A DNA stretch of 64,000 bases from the NCBI RefSeq assembly GCF_000620305.1, contig NZ_KK211105.1, positions 64,501-128,500 on the forward strand. The letters run 5' to 3'. The notes under the pieces were generated by a model that saw only the letters and a list, made by a program, of their open reading frames with translations, searched no databases and was not told the DNA's origin. The position numbers and the translations under genes were made by a program. Positions 54,168 through 62,870 of this stretch are shown in pieces (the stretch's first letter is position 1; the number at the start of each line of letters is the position of its first letter). The DNA is from Desulfitibacter alkalitolerans DSM 16504 (GTDB lineage: Bacteria; Bacillota; DSM-16504; Desulfitibacterales; Desulfitibacteraceae).

Positions 54168-54992
54168 ATGCCTAATAAAATGATAAGAGAATTTGAAGAT
54201 ACAAAAAAGTATATTAGAAATTCAATAAACAGTGAACCTGAGCTTGGTATTATCCTGGGCTCAGGTCTTGGAGTCCTGGCTGAAGAAATACAAAACCCAA
54301 CTTTACTTCCATATAATGACATCCCCCACTTTCCTGTAACCACTGTGGAAGGTCATAAGGGTCAGTTGGTAATAGGAGAGCTTGAAGGTAAAAATGTTGT
54401 AGTGATGCAGGGAAGGTTCCACTATTATGAAGGCTACACCATGGAAGAGGTGGTTTATCCAGTGAGGGTTATGGGACAGCTTGGTATTGAAAACCTTATT
54501 ATTACCAATGCTGCCGGAGGAGTGAATTTAGATTTTCAGCCAGGAGATTTAATGCTTATTACGGACCATATAAATCTATTAGGAACCAATCCCTTAATTG
54601 GGCCAAATATCCAACAGTTAGGGGATAGGTTTCCAGACATGTCAGAAGCATATAATGCGGGCTTGAGAGAACTGGCAGCATTAACAGCAAAGGACTTGAC
54701 AATCCATGTGCAAAAAGGGGTCTATGCAGCAGTTTCAGGGCCAAGCTATGAAACACCTGCTGAAATTCGCTACCTGAGGACAATTGGAGCTGATGCAGTA
54801 GGCATGTCAACTGTGCCTGAGGTAATAGCAGCTAATCATATGGGTATTAAAGTACTTGGTATTTCATGCATAACCAATATGGCTGCTGGTGTTTTACCAG
54901 AAAAACTTAGTCATGATGAGGTCGTGGAAACGGCTGACAGGGTCAAGGACACCTTTATAAAACTAGTTAAGGGAGTCGTGGGGAGGTTATAG
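54168..54992 (+). CDS. punA: Purine-nucleoside phosphorylase
   Basis: 274 residues of the trimeric PNP family. Seen are I-L-G-S-G-L-G, Q-G-R-F-H-Y-Y-E-G, N-A-A-G-G-V-N, G-P-S-Y-E-T-P-A-E-I-R, G-M-S-T-V-P-E and I-T-N-M-A-A-G. Phosphorolyses purine (deoxy)nucleosides. GGAGG ribosome site; two bases separate it from the next gene. Confidence 0.94.
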   Translation: MPNKMIREFEDTKKYIRNSINSEPELGIILGSGLGVLAEEIQNPTLLPYNDIPHFPVTTVEGHKGQLVIGELEGKNVVVMQGRFHYYEGYTMEEVVYPVRVMGQLGIENLIITNAAGGVNLDFQPGDLMLITDHINLLGTNPLIGPNIQQLGDRFPDMSEAYNAGLRELAALTAKDLTIHVQKGVYAAVSGPSYETPAEIRYLRTIGADAVGMSTVPEVIAANHMGIKVLGISCITNMAAGVLPEKLSHDEVVETADRVKDTFIKLVKGVVGRL

Positions 54993-54994
54993 CT

Positions 54995-56302
54995 GTGAGG
55001 GCCCATGAATTAATTTTAAAAAAAAGAAACGGACATGAGTTGACCAGAGAGGAAATTAATTATCTAATAGATGGCTTTGTAAAGGGCAGTATACCAGATT
55101 ATCAAATAGCTGCATGGTCAATGGCAGTTTATTTTCAAGGACTATCTGAAGAAGAAACAATCCATCTAACAGAGTCCATGGTTAATTCTGGGGATACAAT
55201 AGATCTTTCCCCAATACCCGGCTGCAAGGTTGATAAGCACAGTACTGGGGGAGTAGCAGACACAACTACACTCATTCTTGTACCCCTGGTGGCTGCTGCA
55301 GGTGTACCTGTTGTAAAAATGTCAGGCAGGGGACTGGGCCATACAGGGGGGACAATTGATAAGCTTGAAGCAATTCCAGGTTTTAATGTGGAGCTGGAAA
55401 TTGATTCCGTAGTAAGATTAGTTAAGAAAACAGGAGCTGTAATAGCAGGCCAAACAGGCAATCTGGTTCCTGCAGATAAAAAGCTCTACTCTTTAAGAGA
55501 TGTTACTGCTACTGTTGACATAGTATCCTTGATAGCAAGCAGCGTAATGTCCAAGAAGATTGCCGCTGGTGCAGATAAAATTCTTCTTGATGTAAAGGTA
55601 GGCAAGGGTGCCTTTATGAAATCCCAGGAACAGGCCCTAGAACTGGCAAAAACCATGGTGAAGATTGGTGCTGGCATGAATAGAGAGACTACTGCCTTAA
55701 TCACCAATATGGATCAACCCCTTGGCATGGCCATTGGTAATGCCCTGGAGGTTAAGGAAGCAATCCTGACACTTAGAGGAGATTTAAAGGGAGATTTATA
55801 TGACCTGTCCATAGAGTTAGCCTCTGAAATGCTTTTAATGGCAAAAGCCGTTGGAGATAAAGCACAGGCTAAGGCCTTATTAATAGAGCTTATAGAAAAG
55901 GGCAGGGCAATTGAAAAGCTTGTCGAGATTATAGAAAATCAAGGAGGAAATCCAGGTGTGGTAGAAGATCTATCTATACTGCCTCATGCATCAACCATTA
56001 CACCAGTATTGGCCTCCATGGATGGATACATTTGGGAGTTAGATGCCGAGAAGTTAGGAAGGGCTGCCATGGTTTTAGGTGCAGGTAGAGAATACAAGGA
56101 ACAGAGCATCCTCCTGGAAGTAGGTGTGACCTTAAAAAAGAGGATAGGAGATGCTGTAACAAAAGGCGAATGTATTGCAGATGTTCACTCAATGAATTCC
56201 CACAACTTTGATGCCGCCTTGAGAATAATAACTGATGCAGTGAGAATAAAGGCAAAAAAACCCAGGGAGTACCCCCTGGTGTTTGGTAAAATAGCAAATT
56301 AA
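54995..56302 (+). CDS. pdp: Pyrimidine-nucleoside phosphorylase
   Basis: 435 residues. Phosphorolyses uridine and thymidine. Signature D-K-H-S-T-G-G-V-A-D-T-T-T, K-M-S-G-R-G-L-G-H-T-G-G-T-I-D and the C-terminal K-x-G-D-x-V barrel-sandwich domain. GTG start with GGGAGG. Last gene of the deoB-punA-pdp salvage unit. Confidence 0.93.
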   Translation: MRAHELILKKRNGHELTREEINYLIDGFVKGSIPDYQIAAWSMAVYFQGLSEEETIHLTESMVNSGDTIDLSPIPGCKVDKHSTGGVADTTTLILVPLVAAAGVPVVKMSGRGLGHTGGTIDKLEAIPGFNVELEIDSVVRLVKKTGAVIAGQTGNLVPADKKLYSLRDVTATVDIVSLIASSVMSKKIAAGADKILLDVKVGKGAFMKSQEQALELAKTMVKIGAGMNRETTALITNMDQPLGMAIGNALEVKEAILTLRGDLKGDLYDLSIELASEMLLMAKAVGDKAQAKALLIELIEKGRAIEKLVEIIENQGGNPGVVEDLSILPHASTITPVLASMDGYIWELDAEKLGRAAMVLGAGREYKEQSILLEVGVTLKKRIGDAVTKGECIADVHSMNSHNFDAALRIITDAVRIKAKKPREYPLVFGKIAN

Positions 56303-56384
56303 TTTATTGTCATAAAAACCTATTAACTAAAATAAATTGAAATTAAGGACACAGCCGGACAAAGAGTTAATAGGGGGAGATATC

Positions 56385-57533
56385 ATGCATTGGAAAAAAG
56401 GGCTCACAATTTTTTTGTTTGCCTTATTGCTTGTATTATTTTTTTGTATGCCAGCAGGAGCAGAGGTGGATATTAAAGCTGAAACAGCCATTTTAATAGA
56501 TGCAGCTACTGGTGATGTGCTTTTTGAATTAGACAGCGAGAAGAAATGGTATCCAGCTAGCATGACAAAGCTTATGACCCTTGTAGTGGTACTGGATTTA
56601 GTGGAAAAAGGCCAGCTATCCCTGGATGAAAAAGTAATAACAAGTGAAAATGCAGCAAGCTATGGAGGAGCCCAATTGTACCTGGAGGTTGGAGAGGAGT
56701 TTACCTTAGATGATATGCTTAAAGCAATCATCCTGGGTTCTGCCAATGACGCTAGTGTAGCTGTGGCAGAGCATGTTGCCGGCAGCGAAGAGGCTTTTGT
56801 TGATATTATGAATAAAATGGCCAAGGAGATTGGATGTAAAAACACCCATTTTGTAAACACTCATGGCTTGCACCATGAAGACCACTACACCACAGCAAAG
56901 GATATGGCTTTAATTGGGCAGTACAGCCTAAGATATCCAAAAACCTTAGAGTATACATCAATGCAGTATTATGAGTTTCGTGAGGATCCTCCAACTGCTA
57001 GATATAGCCTTAACAAGCTGCTCTGGTGGTATCCAGGAGCCGACGGTTTTAAGACAGGTACTACTTCAGTGGCAAAAAGAAATTTGGTGGCTACAGCTTC
57101 TAGAGACGGGTTAAGATTAATATCTGTAGTCATGGGTGTTGACGAGGTAAATGGCCATTTTAGAGAAAGTATGAAATTACTAAATTATGGGTTTTCAAAA
57201 TATACCTTTAAACAATTCTATGCTCAAAATACTGTTTTTGGTCAAGCAAAAGTAGGTAAGGGTGCTGAAGATTTTGTTGATCTTATAACAACTGATAACG
57301 TTGGAGTTACGATTCTTAAGGGTCAAGATGAGGGGTATTCTACCAAAATAATTATGCGTCCCTATCTGCCTGCACCCGTAGCAAAAGGGACAATAGCTGG
57401 TGAGCTGGTTATTATGAAGGATGGCAAGGAATTAAAAAAATATGATCTAGTAACAGCTAAAGAGGTACAAAAAGGTTCCTTTATGAAAATGCTAACAAAA
57501 GTATTAAGGGGTGTATTCAGCCTAGTAATTTAA
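56385..57533 (+). CDS. dacF: D-alanyl-D-alanine carboxypeptidase DacF
   Basis: About 382 residues. Signal peptide (residues 1-25), then the penicillin-binding serine peptidase domain with S-M-T-K, the S-x-N motif (G-S-A-N-D-A) and K-T-G (F-K-T-G-T-T). Trims peptidoglycan stem peptides, in Bacillus during sporulation. ATG 56385 with AGGGGGAG is chosen over an in-frame ATG at 56337. Terminator follows. The next operon is spoIIA, as in Bacillus. Confidence 0.93.
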   Translation: MHWKKGLTIFLFALLLVLFFCMPAGAEVDIKAETAILIDAATGDVLFELDSEKKWYPASMTKLMTLVVVLDLVEKGQLSLDEKVITSENAASYGGAQLYLEVGEEFTLDDMLKAIILGSANDASVAVAEHVAGSEEAFVDIMNKMAKEIGCKNTHFVNTHGLHHEDHYTTAKDMALIGQYSLRYPKTLEYTSMQYYEFREDPPTARYSLNKLLWWYPGADGFKTGTTSVAKRNLVATASRDGLRLISVVMGVDEVNGHFRESMKLLNYGFSKYTFKQFYAQNTVFGQAKVGKGAEDFVDLITTDNVGVTILKGQDEGYSTKIIMRPYLPAPVAKGTIAGELVIMKDGKELKKYDLVTAKEVQKGSFMKMLTKVLRGVFSLVI

Positions 57534-57557
57534 TACTGGAATTAATAAATATAAACC

Positions 57558-57587
57558 AGAAGGGGGAGAATCCTCCTTCTTTTTTTA
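57558..57587 (+). terminator. Rho-independent terminator after dacF
   Basis: 9-bp stem AGAAGGGGG/CCTCCTTCT (one G-T pair) with a short loop and a run of seven T. Confidence 0.78.
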
Positions 57588-57600
57588 CTGTAGTGGTCAT

Positions 57601-57607
57601 TTCGACA
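57601..57607 (-). promoter_or_regulatory. 0A box upstream of spoIIA
   Basis: TTCGACA, the reverse complement of the Spo0A heptamer TGTCGAA, is exact and lies about 20 bp before the sigma-H -35 element of spoIIA. Confidence 0.6.
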
Positions 57608-57626
57608 TTATTTCTGTAAATATTAT

Positions 57627-57656
57627 GCAGGAAGGATGTAAAAGATGGTAGAATAA
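57627..57656 (+). promoter_or_regulatory. Predicted sigma-H promoter of the spoIIA operon
   Basis: GCAGGAAGG (57627-57635, AGGA core) and GTAGAATAA (57648-57656, exact RnnGAATWW) are spaced by 12 bp, 32 bp upstream of the spoIIAA TTG. Bacillus spoIIA is transcribed from a sigma-H promoter activated by Spo0A. Confidence 0.65.
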
Positions 57657-57688
57657 CTTTGTAGATTGCAACATAAGGGGGAAATATT

Positions 57689-58030
57689 TTGCTTACTAAA
57701 ACAGAGCTTTTGGAGGAAAGAATACTTGTTAACGTAGCAGGAGAATTGGATTTAAAGGTTGCCGACAAGCTTCGTACAAAATTGGATGAACTAATTAGTG
57801 AAAACCCAGGAAAGGAGTTAGTCCTGGATTTTTCCAATGTTAATTTTATAGATAGCTCAGGCTTAGGTGTTTTACTTGGCAGATATAAAAAAATGCTTAC
57901 ATCTGGTACTAAAATCTACATAAAAAATGTACAACCCCAGGTAAAGCGTGTCCTAGAATTATCTGGTATTACTAGATTGATCAATGTTACAGACCAGTAT
58001 AGGGACGTAGGAGGAATTAATAATGACTAA
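57689..58030 (+). CDS. spoIIAA: Anti-sigma F factor antagonist SpoIIAA
   Basis: 113 residues, STAS fold. D-F-S-N-V-N-F-I-D-S-S-G-L-G-V-L-L carries the phosphorylated serine site. Dephosphorylated SpoIIAA releases SigF from SpoIIAB. TTG start with GGGGG. Overlaps spoIIAB by 8 bp. Confidence 0.94.
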   Translation: MLTKTELLEERILVNVAGELDLKVADKLRTKLDELISENPGKELVLDFSNVNFIDSSGLGVLLGRYKKMLTSGTKIYIKNVQPQVKRVLELSGITRLINVTDQYRDVGGINND

Positions 58031-58472
58031 AAAAAGTGATAAGGTTTTAAATTTATTGAAAATGGAATTTTTAAGCCTTCAGGAGAACGTAGGCCTGGCC
58101 AGAGTAGCTGTAGCATCCTTTGCAGCTCAAGATGACCTAACCCTTAACGAATTAGAGGAAATAAAAGTAGCTGTTTCTGAAGCCGTATCAAACTCTATAA
58201 TTCATGGATATGATAATTCAGAAAAGGGTATAATAAAGGTTACTATTATTCGTTATGAAGATAGAATGGAGATAGAGGTTACGGATGAGGGCAAGGGCAT
58301 AGAAGATGTAGATCAAGCTGTACAGCCTGCCTTTTCTACTGATCCAGAAAGAATGGGACTAGGTTTTGTTTTTATGGGTTCTTTCATGGACACTTTAATT
58401 GTAAATTCTAAGCCTGGTTCAGGGACTCAGGTAATTATGGGAAAGCGGATAGTTAATAATCTAAAAAATTAG
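58023..58472 (+). CDS. spoIIAB: Anti-sigma F factor and kinase SpoIIAB
   Basis: 149 residues, GHKL/histidine-kinase-like ATPase. N-box E-A-V-S-N-S-I-I-H-G-Y and G1 box D-E-G-K-G-I are clear. Binds SigF and phosphorylates SpoIIAA. The GGAGGAATT ribosome site lies inside spoIIAA. Confidence 0.95.
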   Translation: MTKKSDKVLNLLKMEFLSLQENVGLARVAVASFAAQDDLTLNELEEIKVAVSEAVSNSIIHGYDNSEKGIIKVTIIRYEDRMEIEVTDEGKGIEDVDQAVQPAFSTDPERMGLGFVFMGSFMDTLIVNSKPGSGTQVIMGKRIVNNLKN

Positions 58473-58477
58473 GTGAT

Positions 58478-59260
58478 ATGATTATGGGATCTAGATTATC
58501 TGAAATGAATCTACCTAGATTTCCCTTATTATCCGATAAGGAGATGCAGGAGCTCCTGACCAAAACAAAAGACGGAGATGGGGAGGCTCGGGAACGCCTT
58601 ATCAATTGTAATCTAAAACTTGTATTTAATCTTGTACAGAGGTTTGAGAATAGAGGACATGATCTCGAGGATTTGTTTCAAATAGGAACTATAGGTTTAA
58701 TGAAGGCAATTGATAAATTTGATTTAAACTATAATGTCAAGTTTTCTACATATGCTGTTCCTATGATCCTTGGAGAAATACGCAGATTTCTAAGGGATGA
58801 CAGTTCTGTTAAAATAAGCCGCTCTCTTAAAGAAACAGCTTTTAAAGCATATAAAATGAAAGAAGATATGACCAAAGAGCTAGGTCGTGAACCAACATTG
58901 GTTGAATTAAGTGAAAGGCTTCATATCCCCAAGGAGGATATCATTGCTTCTCTTGATGCTGTTCAATGCCCATCCTCTATCCATGATACTCTTTATCAGG
59001 ACGAAGGTGATCCAATATTAGTTGTAGACCAGTTAAGTGATAATAAGGTAACTGAGGATGCCTGGTTTGATAGAATTCTTGTTAGGGAGGTCCTTAAACA
59101 TCTGCCTCAAAAGCACAGGCAGATTATCCTGCTGAGGTTTTTCCATGATAAAACCCAAATGGAGGTAGCGGAAATAGTTGGCCTGTCACAGGTGCAGGTA
59201 TCTAGAATTGAAAGACAGGCATTAAAAAATATTAAAAATATTTTAAAAGAGCCATCCTAA
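58478..59260 (+). CDS. sigF: RNA polymerase sigma factor SigF
   Basis: 260 residues with sigma-70 regions 2 (L-E-D-L-F-Q-I-G-T-I-G-L, F-D-L-N-Y-N-V-K-F-S-T-Y-A-V-P), 3 and 4 (R-F-F-H-D-K-T-Q-M-E-V-A-E-I-V-G, V-S-R-I-E-R). Forespore-specific early sigma factor. Third gene of the spoIIA operon. A terminator hairpin begins inside the last codons. Confidence 0.96.
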   Translation: MIMGSRLSEMNLPRFPLLSDKEMQELLTKTKDGDGEARERLINCNLKLVFNLVQRFENRGHDLEDLFQIGTIGLMKAIDKFDLNYNVKFSTYAVPMILGEIRRFLRDDSSVKISRSLKETAFKAYKMKEDMTKELGREPTLVELSERLHIPKEDIIASLDAVQCPSSIHDTLYQDEGDPILVVDQLSDNKVTEDAWFDRILVREVLKHLPQKHRQIILLRFFHDKTQMEVAEIVGLSQVQVSRIERQALKNIKNILKEPS

Positions 59261-59287
59261 TATTTATAATTTGGGATGGTCTTTTTT
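59251..59287 (+). terminator. Rho-independent terminator overlapping the sigF stop
   Basis: 9-bp stem CCATCCTAA/TTGGGATGG (one G-T pair) with a 10-nt loop, followed by CTTTTTT. The left arm includes the sigF stop codon. Confidence 0.75.
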
Positions 59288-59351
59288 AGCATAGATATTT
59301 TTTTGCTGGCAATAATAATAGAGAAAACTTTTAAAGGAGGTATTTTATATA

Positions 59352-59600
59352 ATGCATGTAAAGGTAGTGGAGCTCGTCGGTGAATCCCATACAAGTTGGA
59401 AGGATGCAGTTCAGCAAGCAGTTAATGAGGCATCCAGGGAAATTCCAAATATTACAGGTGTAGAAATATACAATCTTACTGCTGATGTGGTAAATGGCCA
59501 GCTGACTGATTATAAAGCAAATGTGAAAATTGCTTATTCAACTCAGAGGGGTCATATGAATCAGCAGTATCATCAGCAGTATCAAGGTGACATGCTTTAA
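59352..59600 (+). CDS. Dodecin family flavin-binding protein
   Basis: 82 residues. H-V-K-V-V-E-L-V-G-E-S-H-T-S-W-K-D-A-V-Q-Q-A-V matches the dodecin fold, with the conserved Trp that stacks on flavin. Dodecins form dodecamers that store flavin. The C-terminus is about 15 residues longer than usual and rich in Gln/His. Strong AAAGGAGG ribosome site. Sits between sigF and spoVA genes; terminator at 59614-59651. Confidence 0.8.
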   Translation: MHVKVVELVGESHTSWKDAVQQAVNEASREIPNITGVEIYNLTADVVNGQLTDYKANVKIAYSTQRGHMNQQYHQQYQGDML

Positions 59601-59613
59601 TAGTATTATCAAT

Positions 59614-59651
59614 AGACTGTTGAATTGCTCAGCAGTCTTTAAATTTTTTAT
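59614..59651 (+). terminator. Terminator after the dodecin gene
   Basis: 10-bp stem AGACTGTTGA/TCAGCAGTCT (one G-T pair) with ATTGC loop, followed by TTAAATTTTTT. Confidence 0.7.
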
Positions 59652-59719
59652 GAACATGTCTGAATATTTTATCGAAGTAAAGAAAAAATAGCTAATATAA
59701 AAACAACTAGGATGATTAC

Positions 59720-60295
59720 ATGGGAAAAAACAAAAGAAAAGTAATCTTAATAACCGATGGAGATAAGGCTGCAAGAAAAGCTGTTGAAAAGGTTGCCAGG
59801 CAGGTTGGAGGAAGATGTATTTCTCTTTCGGCTGGCAACCCCACACCAGTGTCCGGTGAGGACATAGTTAAGCTGGTTAAAAGAACCCCCTATGATCCTA
59901 TTTTAATAATGCTTGATGATAAGGGGGCAATTGGCCAGGGCAAAGGTGAACAGGCCATGGACTACATAATCAATCATCCAGATATTGAGGTGTTAGGAGT
60001 GGTAGCAGTAGCTTCAAATACCGAGTATGCTAAAGAAATTGATGTGGATATTTCCATTGATAGGTATGGCCATATTATTAGTGGGAGTGTAGATAAGGAG
60101 GGGCTTCCCTCAACAGGGGGTCTAGCAGGTGATACTGTAGAAGTACTAGAGGGTGAGGGTGTTCCCTTGATTGTTGGAACAGGGGATACTGGCAAAATGG
60201 AAGGCTTTGATAGTCTTAAAATGGGAAGCCCAATTACCTTAAAAGCAGTTGAAGAAATTCTTGCTAGGAGTGGATTTCATGTCAGAGAAAGCTGA
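59720..60295 (+). CDS. spoVAEA: Stage V sporulation protein AE (SpoVAEA-type)
   Basis: 191 residues. V-I-L-I-T-D-G-D-K-A-A, S-L-S-A-G-N-P-T and G-Q-G-K-G-E-Q-A-M segments fit the SpoVAE (SpoVAEA) family of soluble spore proteins. The SpoVA complex moves dipicolinic acid across the spore inner membrane. The next gene starts inside its end. No spoVAC, spoVAD or spoVAEB copies are adjacent, unlike Bacillus. Confidence 0.82.
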   Translation: MGKNKRKVILITDGDKAARKAVEKVARQVGGRCISLSAGNPTPVSGEDIVKLVKRTPYDPILIMLDDKGAIGQGKGEQAMDYIINHPDIEVLGVVAVASNTEYAKEIDVDISIDRYGHIISGSVDKEGLPSTGGLAGDTVEVLEGEGVPLIVGTGDTGKMEGFDSLKMGSPITLKAVEEILARSGFHVRES

Positions 60296-61796
60296 TAATG
60301 TTAGCGTTAACAAAGAATTTTCCAAAAACGTTGATTACCTGATGAAAAGTCTCGCCGTGGATGAAAACTTTGATGTTATCTACAGAGAAATGGAGTTTTT
60401 CAAAAGAAAATTTGGCATGTTCTTTATTGATGGTTTTGTCAAGGATGACATAGTTACAAAAATAACTAGATCCCTGGAAACTGTCAGTCGCGAGGAAATG
60501 TGTCCCTTTTCCCTGGAGAAATTAATTAAAAGGCACATTCATTATGTAGAAGCAGAAACTGAAGAGAAAATGGATAAGGTTATGTATTCTGTTCTGTCTG
60601 GAGCAATGGCTGTTGTAGTTGAAGGTGCTGACAAAATCCTTATATTAGATGTTAGAGAATATCCAATAAGGGGCTCAGAAGAACCTGATCTTGAAAGGGT
60701 TATTAGAGGCTCCAGAGACGGCTTTGTGGAAACTATTGTATTTAACATAGCATTAATCAGAAGAAGAATTAGAGATCCAAAGCTAAGGGTTAATATTATG
60801 CAGGCAGGCAGAAGGTCCCAAACTGACATATGCATAATGTATATTGAAGATATTGCCAACCCTGATACAGTTAATTCTATAAAAGAAAAAATAGAATTAA
60901 TAGATATTGATGGATTACCCATGGGTGAGAAATCTGTGGAGGAGCTTATCACACCTGGAAGCTATTGGAATCCATTTCCCAAGGTCCGTTATACTGAGAG
61001 ACCAGATGTTGCGGCAGTACACTTATTAGAAGGACATATACTTGTTATTGTTGACACATCACCTAGTGTAATGATCCTGCCAGTTACATTTTTTCATCAC
61101 CTCCAGCATGCAGAAGAATACCGGCAGGGACCATTATTAGGTGCCTTTTTGAAACTCGGAAGATATACTGGAGTGTTCCTTTCCATATTTCTCCTGCCCT
61201 TATGGTTGCTATTTTCACTCAATCCAGCTTTACTGCCGGAAGGGCTTAAATTTATAGGGCCTGAGGAAACAGGTAATGTGCCCTTGTTTGCACAGGCTTT
61301 ATTTGCAGAATTAGGCATTAATCTTATGCGAATTGCTGCTATTCACACACCTTCTGCGCTGGCAACAGCCCTTGGTTTGATTGCTGCTGTTCTTATTGGG
61401 GACATTGCCATAACCATTGGTTTGTTTTCACCGGAGATTATACTATATGCTGCTATAGCTGCAGTAGGTATATTTTCAACACCAAGCTTCGAGTTAGGGC
61501 TGGCCAATACAATAGTGAGAATCTTTATACTTATTGCAACAGGGCTGTTCCTATTGCCTGGATTTTTGGGAGCAGCACTAATGGCCTTTGTTTTTATCGC
61601 ACTAACCAAGAGTTTTGGCGTACCTTACATGTGGCCTTTAATACCCCTAAACCTAAAGGCCTTATATGCAGTGATCTTCAGAAGTCCTGTACCTTTACAT
61701 AATACAAGACTCAGCATAATTAAGCCGCAGGATAGAGACAGGCAGGAGCCGTCTCCTGCCTTGAAGCCAAAATCCAAAGAGGAAAAAGATGAATAA
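60279..61796 (+). CDS. spoVAF: Stage V sporulation protein AF (GerA-type)
   Basis: About 505 residues. Soluble N-terminal half similar to GerAA (L-D-V-R-E-Y-P-I-R-G-S-E-E-P-D-L-E-R-V-I-R-G-S-R-D-G-F) followed by four to five membrane helices. The SpoVAF subgroup of GerA-family proteins is implicated in germination. ATG 60279 after AGGAGTGGATT is chosen. Terminator follows. Confidence 0.87.
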   Translation: MSEKADNVSVNKEFSKNVDYLMKSLAVDENFDVIYREMEFFKRKFGMFFIDGFVKDDIVTKITRSLETVSREEMCPFSLEKLIKRHIHYVEAETEEKMDKVMYSVLSGAMAVVVEGADKILILDVREYPIRGSEEPDLERVIRGSRDGFVETIVFNIALIRRRIRDPKLRVNIMQAGRRSQTDICIMYIEDIANPDTVNSIKEKIELIDIDGLPMGEKSVEELITPGSYWNPFPKVRYTERPDVAAVHLLEGHILVIVDTSPSVMILPVTFFHHLQHAEEYRQGPLLGAFLKLGRYTGVFLSIFLLPLWLLFSLNPALLPEGLKFIGPEETGNVPLFAQALFAELGINLMRIAAIHTPSALATALGLIAAVLIGDIAITIGLFSPEIILYAAIAAVGIFSTPSFELGLANTIVRIFILIATGLFLLPGFLGAALMAFVFIALTKSFGVPYMWPLIPLNLKALYAVIFRSPVPLHNTRLSIIKPQDRDRQEPSPALKPKSKEEKDE

Positions 61797-61820
61797 TAAA
61801 TGCTTTTCAGGAATTAACTG

Positions 61821-61847
61821 GAAACCCAAGTATATTTGGGTTTCTTT
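61821..61847 (+). terminator. Rho-independent terminator after spoVAF
   Basis: 9-bp stem GAAACCCAA/TTGGGTTTC with GTATAT loop, followed by TTT. Confidence 0.72.
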
Positions 61848-61892
61848 ATGTTTATACTAAAAAAAGCATTTGTATAACCAAAAGGAGGAGCT

Positions 61893-62870
61893 ATGACAAT
61901 TAGGATAGGCCTACCACAATCACTGTTTTATTATTACTATTATCCATTATGGTCGACATATTTTAAGGAGATAGGCTGCCAGGTGGTGGTTTCAAATAGC
62001 ACCAACAAGAATATTGCCACCAAGGGCGTACAATTAACTGTAGATGAAGTGTGCTTCCCAGTAAAAATATATTTTGGACATGTAGAAAATCTTTTATCAA
62101 GGGTTGATTATATTTTCTGTCCAAGGATAGTGAGTATTGAACCAAGGGAATACATCTGTCCTAAATTTATGGGGTTGCCAGACATGGTAAGGGCAGTCTT
62201 TAACCATAAAGTTAAATGGTTGACTCCCACCATTGCCTTGAAAAAAAACTGTCAGCAGGAGCACAAAACAGCTTTTATAGTCATGGCCAGGGAATTAAAG
62301 ATTGATTCCAAACTTGCTCATCATGCATGGGATAAAGCAGTCAATGCACAGTTAAATTATGAAAAATTCTTATTAAAGGAGCTAACCCCAAATGATGCTC
62401 TGGAAGTTTTTTCAGGTAGCAAGACAGAAAAAAAATTATCAAGTAGGGATGCTCCAAATATAGCAGTTCTCGGTCATGGATATAACCTCTATGATGAGCA
62501 TCTTAATATGAACCTCATTAAAAAGCTAAGGGACAATGGTTTTAATGTACTTACACCTGAGATGGTAGATAAGGAAATAATTAATCAGCAGAGCAGTAAG
62601 CTGCGTAAAAGGATATTCTGGACCCTAGGAAAGAAAATAATAGGCTCCCTTTATGATTTCTCCGAAAATAACAGGATACAAGGCATTATCTATGTGGCAT
62701 CCTTTGGTTGTGGCCCAGATTCTCTTATAGGTCATCTGGCTGAGGGTTATATCAGAAAAAATAATATCCCCTTTATGCTCCTGACCTTAGATGAACATAC
62801 AGGGGAGGCCGGAGTGAATACACGATTGGAGGCTTTTTTAGATATGCTAAGGAGGAGACATGCAGTATGA
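61893..62870 (+). CDS. DUF2229/acyl-CoA dehydratase activase-related protein
   Basis: 325 residues. I-G-L-P-Q-S-L-F-Y-Y-Y-Y-Y and the cysteines in E-V-C-F-P-V-K, F-C-P-R and F-G-C-G-P-D are typical of DUF2229 proteins, which are usually joined or adjacent to HgdC-type ATPase activators of 2-hydroxyacyl-CoA dehydratases. A Fe-S cluster is likely (several conserved Cys). The enzyme acted upon is not in the window. Four-base overlap with the next gene. Confidence 0.78.
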   Translation: MTIRIGLPQSLFYYYYYPLWSTYFKEIGCQVVVSNSTNKNIATKGVQLTVDEVCFPVKIYFGHVENLLSRVDYIFCPRIVSIEPREYICPKFMGLPDMVRAVFNHKVKWLTPTIALKKNCQQEHKTAFIVMARELKIDSKLAHHAWDKAVNAQLNYEKFLLKELTPNDALEVFSGSKTEKKLSSRDAPNIAVLGHGYNLYDEHLNMNLIKKLRDNGFNVLTPEMVDKEIINQQSSKLRKRIFWTLGKKIIGSLYDFSENNRIQGIIYVASFGCGPDSLIGHLAEGYIRKNNIPFMLLTLDEHTGEAGVNTRLEAFLDMLRRRHAV

